Source of the DNA: Branchipolynoe longqiensis
Taxonomy: Eukaryota; Annelida; Polychaeta; Phyllodocida; Polynoidae
NCBI GenBank assembly: GCA_030323885.1
Contig: CM059193.1
Coordinates: 51,550,749-51,614,748 of the forward strand
DNA length: 64,000 nucleotides
Direction: 5' to 3'
Shown: in pieces, positions 33,766-44,677 of the stretch
Position numbering within the stretch: position 1 is the first letter of the stretch
Layout of the letters: each line of letters starts with the position of its first letter
Notes under the pieces: generated by a model
Told to the model about the DNA's origin: nothing
The model's database searches: none
The model's input: the letters and a program-made list of their open reading frames with translations, nothing else
Position numbers and translations under genes: made by a program

Positions 33766-34126
33766 TTAAAGCTGCAAAGTCCGATGAAACATAACAATTT
33801 CAAAACCAAAATAATTGTCTACATTTGATTCTACATATCTAACTTAGATACTGGTGAACTTCTTAGGCATTTTTTTCTACATAGAAGGGAATACTGAGTC
33901 AATTTAATAGAATCTGGTACTGCAGTAGCCTATGGTGTGAGAGTTTTGGCGTGCTTACTAACATTTTTTTGAAATGTTTGCACTTCAAATATCTCAAAAG
34001 TTAGCCATTCAAAATAAAAGTTACTTAAATCTAAAGTAAAGTAGATTATAATGATCAATGTAACATATTTATATCCGAAAAATAGCCGAAACTTAAAACC
34101 ATCGGACTATGCAACTTTAACGTTAA
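33766..34126 (-). mobile_element. TTAAAGTTGCATAGTCC-ended MITE, copy a
   Basis: About 350 bases with inverted ends (AAAGCTGCAAAGTCCGATG and its mate GGACTATGCAACTTTA). The interior includes AGTCAATTTAATAGAA and TCAAATATCTCAAAAGTTA, shared with the other copies. No coding capacity. Confidence 0.8.
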
Positions 34127-34141
34127 CTTCAGGATATATGA

Positions 34142-34630
34142 GCTGTGATACGTGGCAAGGAAGGAGAGACGAGGGAGTTGGAATAAAGACATTTATTCAA
34201 AGGCAGTAGCAATACGGGTACATGGTCAATGGATAACTGCATCAAGGATAAATGTCAAAGTAGTGTCTAATGAGGTAGAGAGTCAATGTCCAGAGGGCCA
34301 TGCCCGAGGCCAATGTCTATCGGGGGCATGAACCAGGAGGGGAGGAAGGTGGCCCGAGGAGCCCTCCACCTAAGGAGAAGGAAGGGTTGAAAGTAGGGTG
34401 GGTGGGTGGAGAAAATAGGTCCGGGCCTGGAGGGTGATGAAGGCGAGTGGCTAGGAGCAGCTAGGGCGGCCGGTTATAAGGGCCGAGAGAGGGGGGGGGG
34501 TTATGTAATAGTCCAACGGTCTAGGCAGGGGGGGGAGAGGAGAGAGGGGGGGGGCGCTCCTTCCCCGCCACGAATCAAACGCAATGCAAGCATTACGACC
34601 AACTGGTTTAATTCAATGAATTGATAAATA
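34142..34630 (-). mobile_element. internally deleted derivative of the second YR family
   Basis: Both ends resemble 28030-30380. The left part has CGAGGAGCCCTCC and ATTTATTC with minus-strand AATAAA. The right part has a GGTTATAAGGG segment, G-rich repeats and AAACGCAATGCAAGCATTAC near 34574. gag and pol are missing. Confidence 0.65.
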
Positions 34631-34681
34631 TTCACCCCCACCAACCACCGCACACACCCCCCCCCCCCCCCCCCCCCCCCC

Positions 34682-34766
<85 letters not shown>

Positions 34767-34822
34767 ACGCAATGCTAGCATTACGACCAACTGGTAATTC
34801 AATTGAATTGACTAAATATTTC
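34574..34822. repeat. duplicated YR-element terminus flanking a poly-C tract
   Basis: Two direct copies of a ~55-base sequence, at 34574-34630 and 34765-34822. Each starts AAACGCAATGC, then GCATTACGACCAACTGG, and flanks the homopolymer at 34657-34764. Each has an AATGCnnGCATT palindrome. Confidence 0.75.
34657..34764. repeat. 108-base poly-C tract
   Basis: 107 C with a single A at 34682. An extreme homopolymer whose true length cannot be trusted in an assembly. It can form G-quadruplex or i-motif structures. Confidence 0.97.
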
Positions 34823-35186
34823 CTCTATGTAGCAATCAATATTTAATAAGTGCACCAGAACCTAAGTTGGATATAAACGATCAAATGCAGCCAAGCCTTG
34901 GGTTAAAAGATCTGATGGTTTCATCAGGTTATGAACTCGAGGTTCAGAACAGAAACAAACAACAACTTGATCAATTGTAAATGGGTCTCGTGACTTGTTG
35001 ACACCTGGGAACAATGAACTAGCTACTGTCACTGCGTTATGATGGCTAAGATACTAGTCACTTAAAAATTACCAAATTAAAAAAAACACGACTATATAAA
35101 ACCATACTTTTATTGATGAAGGAAATGTTATTAGTAATTTCAACGAGGAATTAATATTGCAGTTTGCTAATACCACAAACATGTGC

Positions 35187-35436
35187 CACTAATATTCCAT
35201 TTAGTGATTAGCATAGTACAGTGTCACTAATATCTCATTGAGCGGTTGCTACAGCACTGTGTTACTAATATTCCAGTTAGCTCTCACAACAGAACTGTGT
35301 CACTAATATTCCAGTTACCTCTCACAACATAACTCTGTCACGAATATTCCATTTAGTGATTAGCACATCGCTGCATTACTAACATTTCACTTAGCTGTTA
35401 CCACAGTACAGTGTCACTAATATTCCATCCAGCCCC
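35187..35436. repeat. 38-bp tandem repeat, seven copies
   Basis: CACTAATATTCC-like words start at 35187, 35225, 35263, 35301, 35339, 35377 and 35415, exactly 38 bases apart although the units have diverged in sequence. Confidence 0.9.
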
Positions 35437-35842
35437 CCCGCCCCCATTAAAGAACTACTCACATGATTTGACATTGTATCGTAGACATCAACATTCGCCA
35501 TATTTTAACAAAAAACCCGAACTTTTATAACTATTAATTATAATATTGCATATAGATCGAATACGAATAGCGCTAAACAGCTGAAAAATGGCATAAGGGC
35601 CGAATGACAATAATAGTCATAACTTGACTACAGTGGCCCTACCCTCAGCATTTATTTATGCAGTCTTCTCCAGCCACACAGATAACAATCATAACAACAT
35701 CACATTCAAACAGATGTCGATGCTGGCCTTTAACCAAACTGATATGCTCGGGCTGCCTAACCGAGGCGTCCGTCTGCATGACACCGGTGCCGACTGAAGC
35801 CGAGGCGGCCAACACTGCGCCTTACTCCGCCCTCCTCCTCTC

Positions 35843-36262
35843 TTAAAGTTGCATTTTTCGATGGGTTTGTGTTTTTGTCATTTTCTGAGATAAATATATT
35901 AGGTTGATCATCATAACCTACCTTACATTAGTTTGACGTAATTTTGATTTAAAATCACTAATGTGGGATATATTTGAAGTGCAACCATGCACAATTAATT
36001 GTGGCGTGCTTGTCCAAACTCTCATGCCACATGCTTCAGCAGTAACATGTTCTATTACATTGACTTAGTACACCCTTGTATGTAGCAACAAATGCTCAGT
36101 CAGTAAATGGCCGCATACCTTCCGAGGGGTCGTCAGAGCAAATCAAATCATTGTCATTGTCATTGCACCAGTATATATACGTTGGATATATAGAATATAA
36201 TCTAGATATCTATTTTGGTTTTGAAAATTTGAAGCTTTCAGCGGACTATATAACTTTCAAAT
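35843..36262 (+). mobile_element. TTAAAGTTGCATAGTCC-ended MITE, copy b
   Basis: Starts TTAAAGTTGCATTTTTCGAT and carries TATTAGGTTGATCATCATAA and CATTAGTTTGACGTAA. The inverse end at about 36243-36262 is degenerate (GGACTATATAACTTTCA). Confidence 0.75.
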
Positions 36263-36443
36263 CACGACAGTTTGGTTAGGTTGAAAGCCACCTGCTCGGT
36301 TAGAGGCGCGCATTGTTCGACGGTCAGCGATTACACGCGTCGTTAGGCTGCACCGTCACGCCTGACTGGCTCCGACTAATCGGCAACTTATGGCTGGTGC
36401 TTGGAATCGGCAGACAGGCAGGATAGGTTGTTTTAAATGGGCA

Positions 36444-37445
36444 ATGTAGGCTACTGTGACCACACAGTGAGACATGGTAATGTGTCGTACGACAGGCACA
36501 CCGACGTATGGCAGGCACATAATGCACAAATACATCGGCTACTGTGACCAAATAGTGAGAGATGGTAATGTGTCGTACGACAGGCACACCGACGTGTGGC
36601 AGGCACATAATGCACAATTACATCGGCTACTGTGACCACACAGTGAGACATGGTAATGTGTCGTACGACAGGCACACCGACGTATGGCAGGCACATAATG
36701 CACAAATACATCGGCTACTGTGACCACATAGTGAGAGATGGTAATGTGTCGTACGACAGGCACACCGACGTGCGGCAGGCACATAATGCACAATTACATC
36801 GGCTACTGTGACCACACAGTGAGACATGGTAATGTGTCGTACGACAGGCACACCGACGTGCGGCAGGCACATAATGCACAAATACATCGGCTACTGTGAC
36901 CACATAGTGAGAGATGGTAATGTGTCGTACGACAGGCACACCGACGTGTGGCAGGCACATAATGCACAAATACATCGGCTACTGTGACCACACAGTGAGA
37001 CATGGTAATGTGTCGTACGACAGGCACACCGACGTGCGGCAGGCACATAATGCACAAATACATCGGCTACTGTGACCACATAGTGAGAGATGGTAATGTG
37101 TCGTACGACAGGCACACCGACGTGTGGCAGGCACATAATGCACAAATACATCGGCTACTGTGACCACACAGTGAGACATGGTAATGTGTCGTACGACAGG
37201 CACACCGACGTGCGGCAGGCACATAATGCACAAATACATCGGCTACTGTGACCACATAGTGAGAGATGGTAATGTGTCGTACGACAGGCACACCGACGTG
37301 TGGCAGGCACATAATGCACAAATACATCGGCTACTGTGACCACACAGTGAGACATGGTAATGTGTCATACGACAGGCACACCGACGTGTGGCAGGCACAT
37401 AATGCACAATTACATCGGCTACTGTGACCACATAGTGGGAAATGG
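36444..37445. repeat. 88-bp satellite, about 11 copies in a 176-bp dimer pattern
   Basis: The unit contains CGGCTACTGTGACCACA, GGTAATGTGTCGTACGACAG and CACACCGACGTG. Copies alternate CACAGTGAGACATGG with CATAGTGAGAGATGG, a dimeric higher-order repeat. 88 is not a multiple of 3, so the apparent frames only step through the copies. Confidence 0.95.
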
Positions 37446-38830
37446 TAATTCTTTGTGTACAGACACTCCCATAGGCCACTGGCACAGAGGGTATACACAG
37501 ATAGGCTACTATCACATGTAGGTGTTTGTCGTACAGACACTAACACAGACCAGTGCCACAGATTGGCATAGCCTACTGTCAGTGTTACATAGAGTTGTTT
37601 GTCATACAGACACTAATGCAGGCTACTGCCACAGAGTGGCACAGGGTGTACACATACTCTACTGTCACATGATCATGTTTGTTGTACAGACACTAACATA
37701 AGCCACTTTCATATGAACGTACCTTTCGCACATACACTCCCACAGGCCAGTGTCATAGAGTGGCACATGGTGTACACACATAGGCTACTGTCACAAGGTG
37801 GTGTTTGTTGTATATATACACTAATGCATAATGTATACCACTGTCACATAGTATTGTTTTTGTGTACATACAATCCAATAGGCCACGGCCATATTATGGT
37901 ACACGCATACATTTTAAGCTGCGTTTACACGGCCAAAAGTAAAACGATTCAAGACAAAGCGTTCTACCTGAAACGTTCTCGTGGTGCGTTTACACGGTGT
38001 CATATTTTCGTGGCTTCTGCGCATGCGCGGACTTTCGCTGGTTGCGGTGATCACTGCTATTTGTTTTGTTTACACTCTGCGATTCGATGCTGATCAAGCT
38101 GCTACGTTAATATCGCTTGGAATTTAAGGTTAATTTAATTAAATTTCATTATTTGAGTATGTAATTCTGTTAAATATGATCGCATTCAATAGATCTCGGT
38201 CTAATTGGTCCCTAACACTGCCGGGCACCAGCGATTAGTTACTGCTCCCCCTGTTTCCGGCACGCACTACTATTTTATAGTACCGCCGCCCGGGAACAAG
38301 CTGAAGCGTTTCCTGTAGACCACCTCCGGAGGTGGTATTCGCGGAACGTTCCAGCTGGAACGTTTCAGCCCTAAAACGCCGCAGTGGTGCGTTTACACGG
38401 CCACATTTAAAACGTTCTAGGCAACTGGTTCTACGTAGGACGTTTCAAGTCGCCCGTGTAAACGCAGCTTATGTCCATTGTCATACCGGGGTTCTCGCTC
38501 TGTTAATCAGACCCCGGCCACTGTCACATGATGACACATTTGGTACGCATGTGTAGGCCACTGTCACAGGATCGTGCGACCTGTACATATACACATTCCA
38601 CTGTCACACGGAGTCATATGGTGCACATATTTAGATGTAGGCCACTGTCACATGGTAACATATATTGTACAATTACACAATAGTCTGTCATATCGTGACA
38701 CTTGCTGTACATAATCAGATGTGTACTACTGTCTCATGGTGACACCTGTTGTACAGAATCTGACGTAGTCACATGGTGATATTTACACAGACACAGTGGT
38801 ACATGACCTATTTATTATGGACATATCCTG
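37446..38830. repeat. degenerate edge of the 88-bp satellite (interrupted)
   Basis: Sequence on both sides of the transposon at 37915-38471 keeps repeating GTACAGACACTAA, GGCCACTGTCACA and GTACACA words at irregular spacing. It looks like an old eroded continuation of the satellite. Confidence 0.65.
37915..38471. mobile_element. AAGCTGCGTTTACACGG-ended non-autonomous DNA transposon
   Basis: 557 bases with inverted ends TAAGCTGCGTTTACACGG. GTGGTGCGTTTACACGG recurs inside near 37983 and 38386, and AACGTT(C/T)-type words fill the arms. No coding capacity. Confidence 0.85.
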
Positions 38831-38982
38831 GCGACTTAATAGGATACTAGTGTCATTCGGCCGATATCAAGATAACACACGTGATATAATCACTATTATA
38901 ATACCCTTTTAAAATCCCATAATTTCTCTGACAATATCACAGATTTATGATTACATGATTAGTTTATTTACAATCCTTGCTC

Positions 38983-39028
38983 CCTCCCTCCCTCACTCAC
39001 TCACTCACTCACTCACTCACTCACTCAC
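38983..39028. repeat. (CTCA)n microsatellite
   Basis: About nine CTCA units after a CCCTCCCT lead-in. Confidence 0.95.
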
Positions 39029-39289
39029 ACGCACTAATCACTATTCACTATTCAGTATCGCTTGGATCCATGACCAGCAGTCATGTGGTAGAGGAATAGC
39101 CCTGTTTATTTACATGACAACCAGACATGAGTATTCATTGGGACTAAAATGCGTTTGCTCCGATTGCACTCTTACTTCTCAGAAAACGAGATTTTACTCC
39201 TGCACTCTCAACAGACAACAAGGTGAAATACATGACGATATTACACAAAAGATTCTATGAAATTCGATAGAAAAGAAGATGGCGTTTTA

Positions 39290-39660
39290 GAATAGGAGGT
39301 GATACAAGACAGTGTAACGCAAGACCGTGCAATACAGGACGGTGCAATACAATATAATGCTATGCAAGATGATGTCAAAGAGGAAACTGGAATAAATAGG
39401 ATGTAATACAATATAATGCTAGTGATTCATTACACGGTGATGCTATGCGAGATGATGCTATTCAAGATAGTGCGATAATAACAAAACGATGTCATTGAAT
39501 ATGATATTATCTGATTATAAAAGTTGCAATACAAAACCATGACACCATGAGATGATACTTTACAAGATAATGCTACACAAGACGATGTAATGCATGATGA
39601 CGTTATAAAACTATACAAGACGATGCAATACAGGACAATGCTATACAGATAAAGGAACAT
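39290..39660. repeat. degenerate GATG/CAATAC-rich repeat
   Basis: Loose repetition of GATGCTATGCAAGATGATG and GCAATACAGGACGGTGC-type words; no fixed period seen by eye. Confidence 0.55.
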
Positions 39661-39824
39661 GGCTCTCGTGTTCGCTTTGTTTACAATTTGCTACCGATAT
39701 TATCACCTTTCAGAATGTTTGCCATACATAGGCCCTACATAAGAATGGTAGCTGAAAGCCACACAGCTTGGCTCGTTCGCGCTTGTTAATTGACTTACGC
39801 AACTGACCTGAACTGATTTCATGG

Positions 39825-40161
39825 TTAACAGCTGAACCGCTGAATAATATATACGTCTGTTATTACATGTCAACAATAATGATCAATAATTAAAATAAAA
39901 AAAGACTACCTCCACAATAGTCACCACCTCTCGCCCCCGCCTCTAATTTGAAGTGGCATGTAGGAGAGTTACTATAACCGGAAGACTCGAATCGACATCA
40001 TGGCCAACAGGTGAACCGCTGAATAATATATGTATTTGATTAAATGGCGACAATAATGATCAAGAATAAATGACTGACTACCTCCACAATGGTCACCACC
40101 TCTCGCCTTCATTTGAAGCGGAGTTACTGAAACCAGAAGAAGTGTGTGTGTGGCTGCTGCT
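39825..40161. repeat. 179-bp tandem duplication in the innexin 3' flank
   Basis: CTGAACCGCTGAATAATATA near 39832 recurs as GTGAACCGCTGAATAATATA near 40011. ACTACCTCCACAAT and GTCACCACCTCTCGCC also recur. It lies directly downstream of the innexin stop (minus strand), so probably in or near the 3' UTR. Confidence 0.8.
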
Positions 40162-41091
40162 TCAGACGTCGTCGATCCCGTCGTCCTCCGAGCGGTGGTG
40201 CCATAGTGCCCGCTTGTTCCGGGAGAAGTCCCAGAGCTCGGCGACGATCTCGGAGGTCACGATGTCGTCGGTGTTGAGCGCAAGGAGCCGGAGAAGCAGG
40301 ACGCCGTCCGCACGCAGGTACTGCCCGACGAACCTCCGCACCCGCTGCCGGTCACTGCGCCGGTCACCGCGCAGGTCACCTCGTAGGTCACCGCGCAGGT
40401 CCAGCCGCTCGGTGGCTCGCAGCTGGCGCCTCACGAATGCGATGCGGTCTGCGCGGACCAGCGTCCGGTACAACCACACGACGAGGCCGGCCGTCGACGC
40501 GAAGGCGACGAAGACGAACCAGAACCAGACGAAGATGTAGATCTTCTCGTTGAACAGGTTTATGGGCAGCACGCACTGCACCGTGTAGCGGTGCACGTTT
40601 CCCAGCTGCCGCACCCGAAAGTCACACAGCGTCTCGCGCGGGAAGCGCTGCGTCGCTGCCCAGTCCTCGTTGCGCAGGAGGCTGCGCACGATGTGGATGC
40701 CGTAGAGGTGGTAGTCGGTGCCGAGGAAAACGTTCAGCAGGAAGAGTTGTGCCACGGCGTTCATCGCGTAGAGCAGCTTCACCAGCAGGTGCAACGTCGA
40801 CAGGAAGTTGCCGTACTTCCGGCCCCAGCAGCCGCACCGGAAGTGCCCGTGCGCGGGTCTGCAGCAGTAGGCGGGTGGGCGGAAGGTAACACAAAAGCGG
40901 TCGATCTGGTGGACGACATAGCGCATAGTCTTCTCATAGCTGTCGGCCTGGTGCAGGCCGCGCGTCGCCTGTACCAGCGTCGCTAGGTCGACACCGCAGC
41001 GCGCCGCCAGGAGGCGCCACGCCGCGTAGGGCAGGTAGAAGAAGAGCGCCTGCCCCACCAGGATCATCGGCACCCACTGGTAGTACACGAC
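40162..41091 (-). CDS. inx: innexin, exon 2 (TM2 to C-terminus)
   Basis: Codes residues 103-411 of an innexin, a four-pass plasma-membrane protein that forms gap junctions and hemichannels between invertebrate cells. It opens with VVYYQWVPMILVGQALFFYL, which contains the family signature YYQWV and the TM2 proline. TM3 follows at about 197-219 (LLVKLLYAMNAVAQLFLLNV, leading into the conserved FLGTDYHLYG). Extracellular loop 2 has two Cys at about 258 and 275, the usual pair. TM4 is about 286-310 (IFVWFWFVFVAF). The cytoplasmic tail carries a LRGD x3 repeat and ends in an acidic SEDDGIDDV. The stop is at 40162-40164. The acceptor is CTGTCCGCCAG before GTCGTG. No frame damage. The family is clear; the paralogue is not. 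Confidence 0.93.
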   Translation of the reverse strand, partial: VVYYQWVPMILVGQALFFYLPYAAWRLLAARCGVDLATLVQATRGLHQADSYEKTMRYVVHQIDRFCVTFRPPAYCCRPAHGHFRCGCWGRKYGNFLSTLHLLVKLLYAMNAVAQLFLLNVFLGTDYHLYGIHIVRSLLRNEDWAATQRFPRETLCDFRVRQLGNVHRYTVQCVLPINLFNEKIYIFVWFWFVFVAFASTAGLVVWLYRTLVRADRIAFVRRQLRATERLDLRGDLRGDLRGDRRSDRQRVRRFVGQYLRADGVLLLRLLALNTDDIVTSEIVAELWDFSRNKRALWHHRSEDDGIDDV

Positions 41092-41189
41092 CTGGCGGAC
41101 AGATAGTGAAACACTCGGGGGTTTACACTCGGGCCGGCCAGAACCCGGTGGGTTTCTAACCCGGCACCTAAATCAAGCGGGCGACCACT

Positions 41190-43001
41190 AGACATAGAAA
41201 ACTACCACAAAGCAAGAAATCGAAGACAGAAATTAGTGGGAAAAGCAAAAAAACGGTACATTGTCAAACAAAACCAACAATGGGGAAAAACTCATATAAA
41301 TTCTGGAACAACGTGAAAATACTATTACCTACCAATAAAATAAAGAATCAATTACCTTATACAACAACGAGAGAATGGAAATCAGCAACAGTGATGCTGC
41401 TAATATAATGAACAAGGATTTCTTTACCATAGGCAAACTATCCAAACAGTTCAACTCAAACTGGACCACAAAAGCACAACAATTAAACACAGACATTGGA
41501 GATTGCACAACCACAATAAAAGAGATAAGTGAACTCATAAAATCATTGGACTGCAACAAGCCCTCAAGCATTGAACATACCTCAAGCATAGTATTGAAAG
41601 ATGCATTCGGATGCATCCGAGATGTTATATGTGACGTATGCAACAAATCATTCACAAAAGGTACTTATGTGGACTGCTGGAAACTAGCCAAAGTAACACC
41701 GCTCCACAAAGGAGGTGATAAACAGATACTAGGCAACTATACACCAATCTCTATACTCCTACTACCTGGTAAACTAATGGAAACAATAATGCATAGGCAT
41801 ATTATGGACCACCTAAACAAACACAAAATATTAAACAGTAAACAGGGCGGTTTCAGAAAAAACTACTCGACAATAAAAACAATTGCTAACTTAATAACTG
41901 ACATTGCAAACAGCATCAATAAAAAGAACCTAGTAGGGGCGGCGTTCATAGACTTCAGCAAACCTTTTGACACAGTAGACCACCCGATCCTAAGGAGTAA
42001 ACTAACCCAAATGGGAATAATGGGAGTAACAGGAAAATAGCTACCAAGCTATCTAGAAAATCGAAAGCAATGCACCGCAGTAAATGGATCCATATCCAAT
42101 GAGGAAAAGATAACTTGTGGAGTTCCCCAAGGGTCAGTCCTGGGGCCACTTCTCTTCCTCATATATATTAATGATCTTAACAACTGGCTAGAAATTGAAA
42201 ACATCCAACTATATGCAGATGATATGGTGGTATATGCCGCAGGCAAAACAACCGAAGAAATAGAAACAAAACTGAATCTAACACTAATAAAGCTAACCGA
42301 GTGGTCCCAACTAAATAGGATAACCATAAACAACAGCAAATCGAAAACAGTACTATTTGGTTACAGGCTAACGAGTAATGACAAAATGAAGTCTCTTCTG
42401 GGAAACACCAAACTAGAACAGGTAAACAACTACAGATACCTGGGAGTGGATCTAGACAGACACCTAAATTATGACATCTGCATAACAAATACTTTCAAAA
42501 ACGCAAACCACAAAATATGGCTACCATCAAAACTGAGATACTACATGACTGAAAACAGGGCAATTAAAATATATAAAAGGCATGATCCTCCCCTACTTTG
42601 ACTATGATGATCTAGTATACATGGGAGGTAATACAAAACTATTAAACAAACTACAGGTGCTGCAAAACAAAGCCCTCAAAATATGCCTTCAGGTGCACAA
42701 AAGCTATCCCACAATAGAATTACACAAAAAATGCAACGCGACAACACACCTCAAAATACTAGCACACCATTACACCACAAAACCAGGCTACACAGCACCC
42801 CCCCCCCTTAGGGACACCAGGTACATGGCAGCCCCATTGCTACTGACAGCAATAAGTAACACAAACAATTATGAGAGAAGTGTACTGACCATGGCAGCAC
42901 ACAACTGGAATAATCAACCCACACAACAATGGGCAATCGAAAGCCTGGACCACTATACAAGATTCTTAAAGAAAACAAGGCAGTACACAACCACCCACTG
43001 A
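41190..43001 (+). pseudogene. LINE reverse transcriptase with stops and shifts
   Basis: Motifs in order: LPGKLMETIMHRHIMDH, QGGFRKNYSTIKTIANLI, AAFIDFSKPFDTVDHPIL (motif A; Pro where Ala is usual), GVPQGSVLGPLLFLIYINDL, LYADDMVVY (catalytic YADD) and NNYRYLGVDLDRHLNYDI. The C-terminal part at 42582-43001 has LLNKLQVLQNKALKICLQ. Frames break near 41370 and 42590, and a TAG at 42038-42040 interrupts the palm. Not active. Confidence 0.85.
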
Positions 43002-43640
43002 AGGAACAATATCTCACCTGACGTGGGCACAGTCACTGCTTGCTGTGTTCTGGCACAAAAAGATAGATATTACAAATACGGAAACGAGCCCTCCTAAGTA
43101 CTAAGGAAATCAGAATGACTATCACCATATGGAGCAGTCCGTCTGGGTATGTGTACTGGCACAAACAAAAGCAGAACTGGGCAGGCCACAGTCATTCATC
43201 GGATTCACCCTGAAATACAAAATGGCCAAGCACACAACACAACGATCCCACCTTGCCGCAGTCCTGAAGGGTCTGGGTGCGTTCTAGCACACTGGTGCAC
43301 TATCTAAGGACAGGGCGTGGGTGAAAGGATGCTGTAACACACCACAAAAGGGATGGGATCCTCTCCCGCAGGCCTGTATGTCATCCGGGTAGATGTACAT
43401 AGTAGGCTAAGGTATCATACTCAGATTAGGAAAAAACATTGAAAAATACAGAAATACTAATATAGAAACTACTAACACCCAAAGCTGCAAACAGTTGGCC
43501 CCAGCAAGACTAGGTAAACACTCCTGAGTGTGAGACCAGACCAAAACAGTACCACAGCTGCCCAGCATTGAAAACAATCACCCTCACGGGAGCTTATACA
43601 TTATGGACAGAATAAATAACTTGTCACAAACAACAACAAC
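41190..43640 (+). mobile_element. LINE of family L, 5'-truncated, inside the innexin intron
   Basis: Plus strand. It starts in the ORF2 linker (YHKARNRRQKLVGKAKKRYI, matching the linker of the LINE at 30490-33718) and ends in AATAAATAACTTGTCACAAA then a (CAA)n-A tail near 43640. The 3' UTR is shared with that LINE. It is antisense to the innexin. Confidence 0.87.
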
Positions 43641-43694
43641 AAAAAATGTAGGATATACTCTGATAGATGATTTTTGGTTTGGAAAATATTCTGA

Positions 43695-44046
43695 TTTAAA
43701 GTTGCATATCCTGATAAAAGAATCCAATTTTCAAAAGCAAGCCACTTCTCTAGATTTGAACCTACATATCGACCTTAGGTACTGATTCACCTATGAAGCA
43801 TCTCGTGCTACATAGAGTGGCATACTAAGGACATTTAATGGGACTCATTACTGCTGAAGCCTATGAGGTCAGAATTTTGACAAGCATGCCACAATTAATT
43901 TGGCATATTTACAATTCAAATGTCTCTTAAGTTAATCATTTTAAAGCAACGTTATTTCAAACTAAAGTATGGTAGATCATACTGATCAACCTGATATATT
44001 TATCTCATGAGAGGAACTGAAAACCATCGAACTATTCAACTTTTAA
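43695..44046 (-). mobile_element. TTAAAGTTGCATAGTCC-ended MITE, copy c
   Basis: Same ends and interior as copy a (GATTTGAACCTACATATCGA, CATTTAATGGGACTCATTAC). It lies between the intronic LINE and a SINE head. Confidence 0.75.
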
Positions 44047-44282
44047 CCAAATTATGCAACTTCAGCAGACTGGTTGAATGAGTTGAGCATTCGCTTCCGA
44101 TGTGGCAAGTCGTCGGATTGGAACACTGCCTTCGAATCGTTCAATGTGTTAAATACAGTTTACTACCTAACCTGCCACTCAACATTAGGCCAAATACAAT
44201 TTTTTTGGTGATCGTCCCAGCCCGTGCCTGAAAAATCGCCCGCCCCTGATTTATGACAACTGTAATAAAAAACAAAAACACT

Positions 44283-44415
44283 GACACGAGGAAGCGACAA
44301 GTATCAATGTTTAAGCCATTGGTTTGACTCTGCCAGGGTTCGAACCCAAGAGTTCCAATTCCAAGACCTATCAGAACGGGAGGCGGATGCTCAACTCATT
44401 CAGCCATCGCATTTC
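44283..44415 (-). mobile_element. SINE head (copy 2), 3'-truncated
   Basis: Minus strand shows TTGATGAG-type tRNA-like head sequence with B box GGGTTCGAACCC, then GAGTCAAACCAATGGC and TTGATACTTGTCGC. The central and tail parts are missing. A similar plus-strand head scrap is at 44065-44110. Confidence 0.7.
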
Positions 44416-44677
44416 GTTACATATTATTATGTCTAAATCATATGACCCTGATTTGTGTGATCGAAAGGACGATCACCAAACTTAACAAAATTTGGCCTTA
44501 CTAAGGATAGTGCAAGGAACAGCGAAATGAGAAATACCAATTATCCGCGATTTAAATTTTCCTTCAATTTTCCCTTCTTTATCCATGTACCAAAAAAACA
44601 ACCCAAAGCCCCCCCCCACCAAATCCCCCCTCCCCCCCACAAATGCTGAGCACCCAACCGGAAGTAGAGCTACGCAC

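Larger units (their letters stand above)
41092..44677 (-). other. innexin intron (3,586 bp, phase 0)
   Basis: The minus-strand donor is GTGCGTAG after AAATAC (44678), and the acceptor is CCGCCAG before GTCGTG. Joining keeps the reading frame between ...APVKY and VVYYQWV. The intron holds a LINE in opposite orientation (41190-43640), a MITE (43695-44046), a SINE head (44283-44415) and about 150 bases of plain sequence. The cis arrangement with exon 1 is inferred, not shown by transcripts. Confidence 0.8.

Noticed and set aside
36444..37445. CRISPR-like regular spacing
   Set aside because: Whole 88-bp units are repeated; nothing corresponds to variable spacers.
36324..37546. series of about 86-codon frames on the minus strand
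   Set aside because: They step by 88 bases through the satellite and have no family features.
40591..40986. 131-codon plus-strand frame
   Set aside because: Antisense of innexin exon 2.
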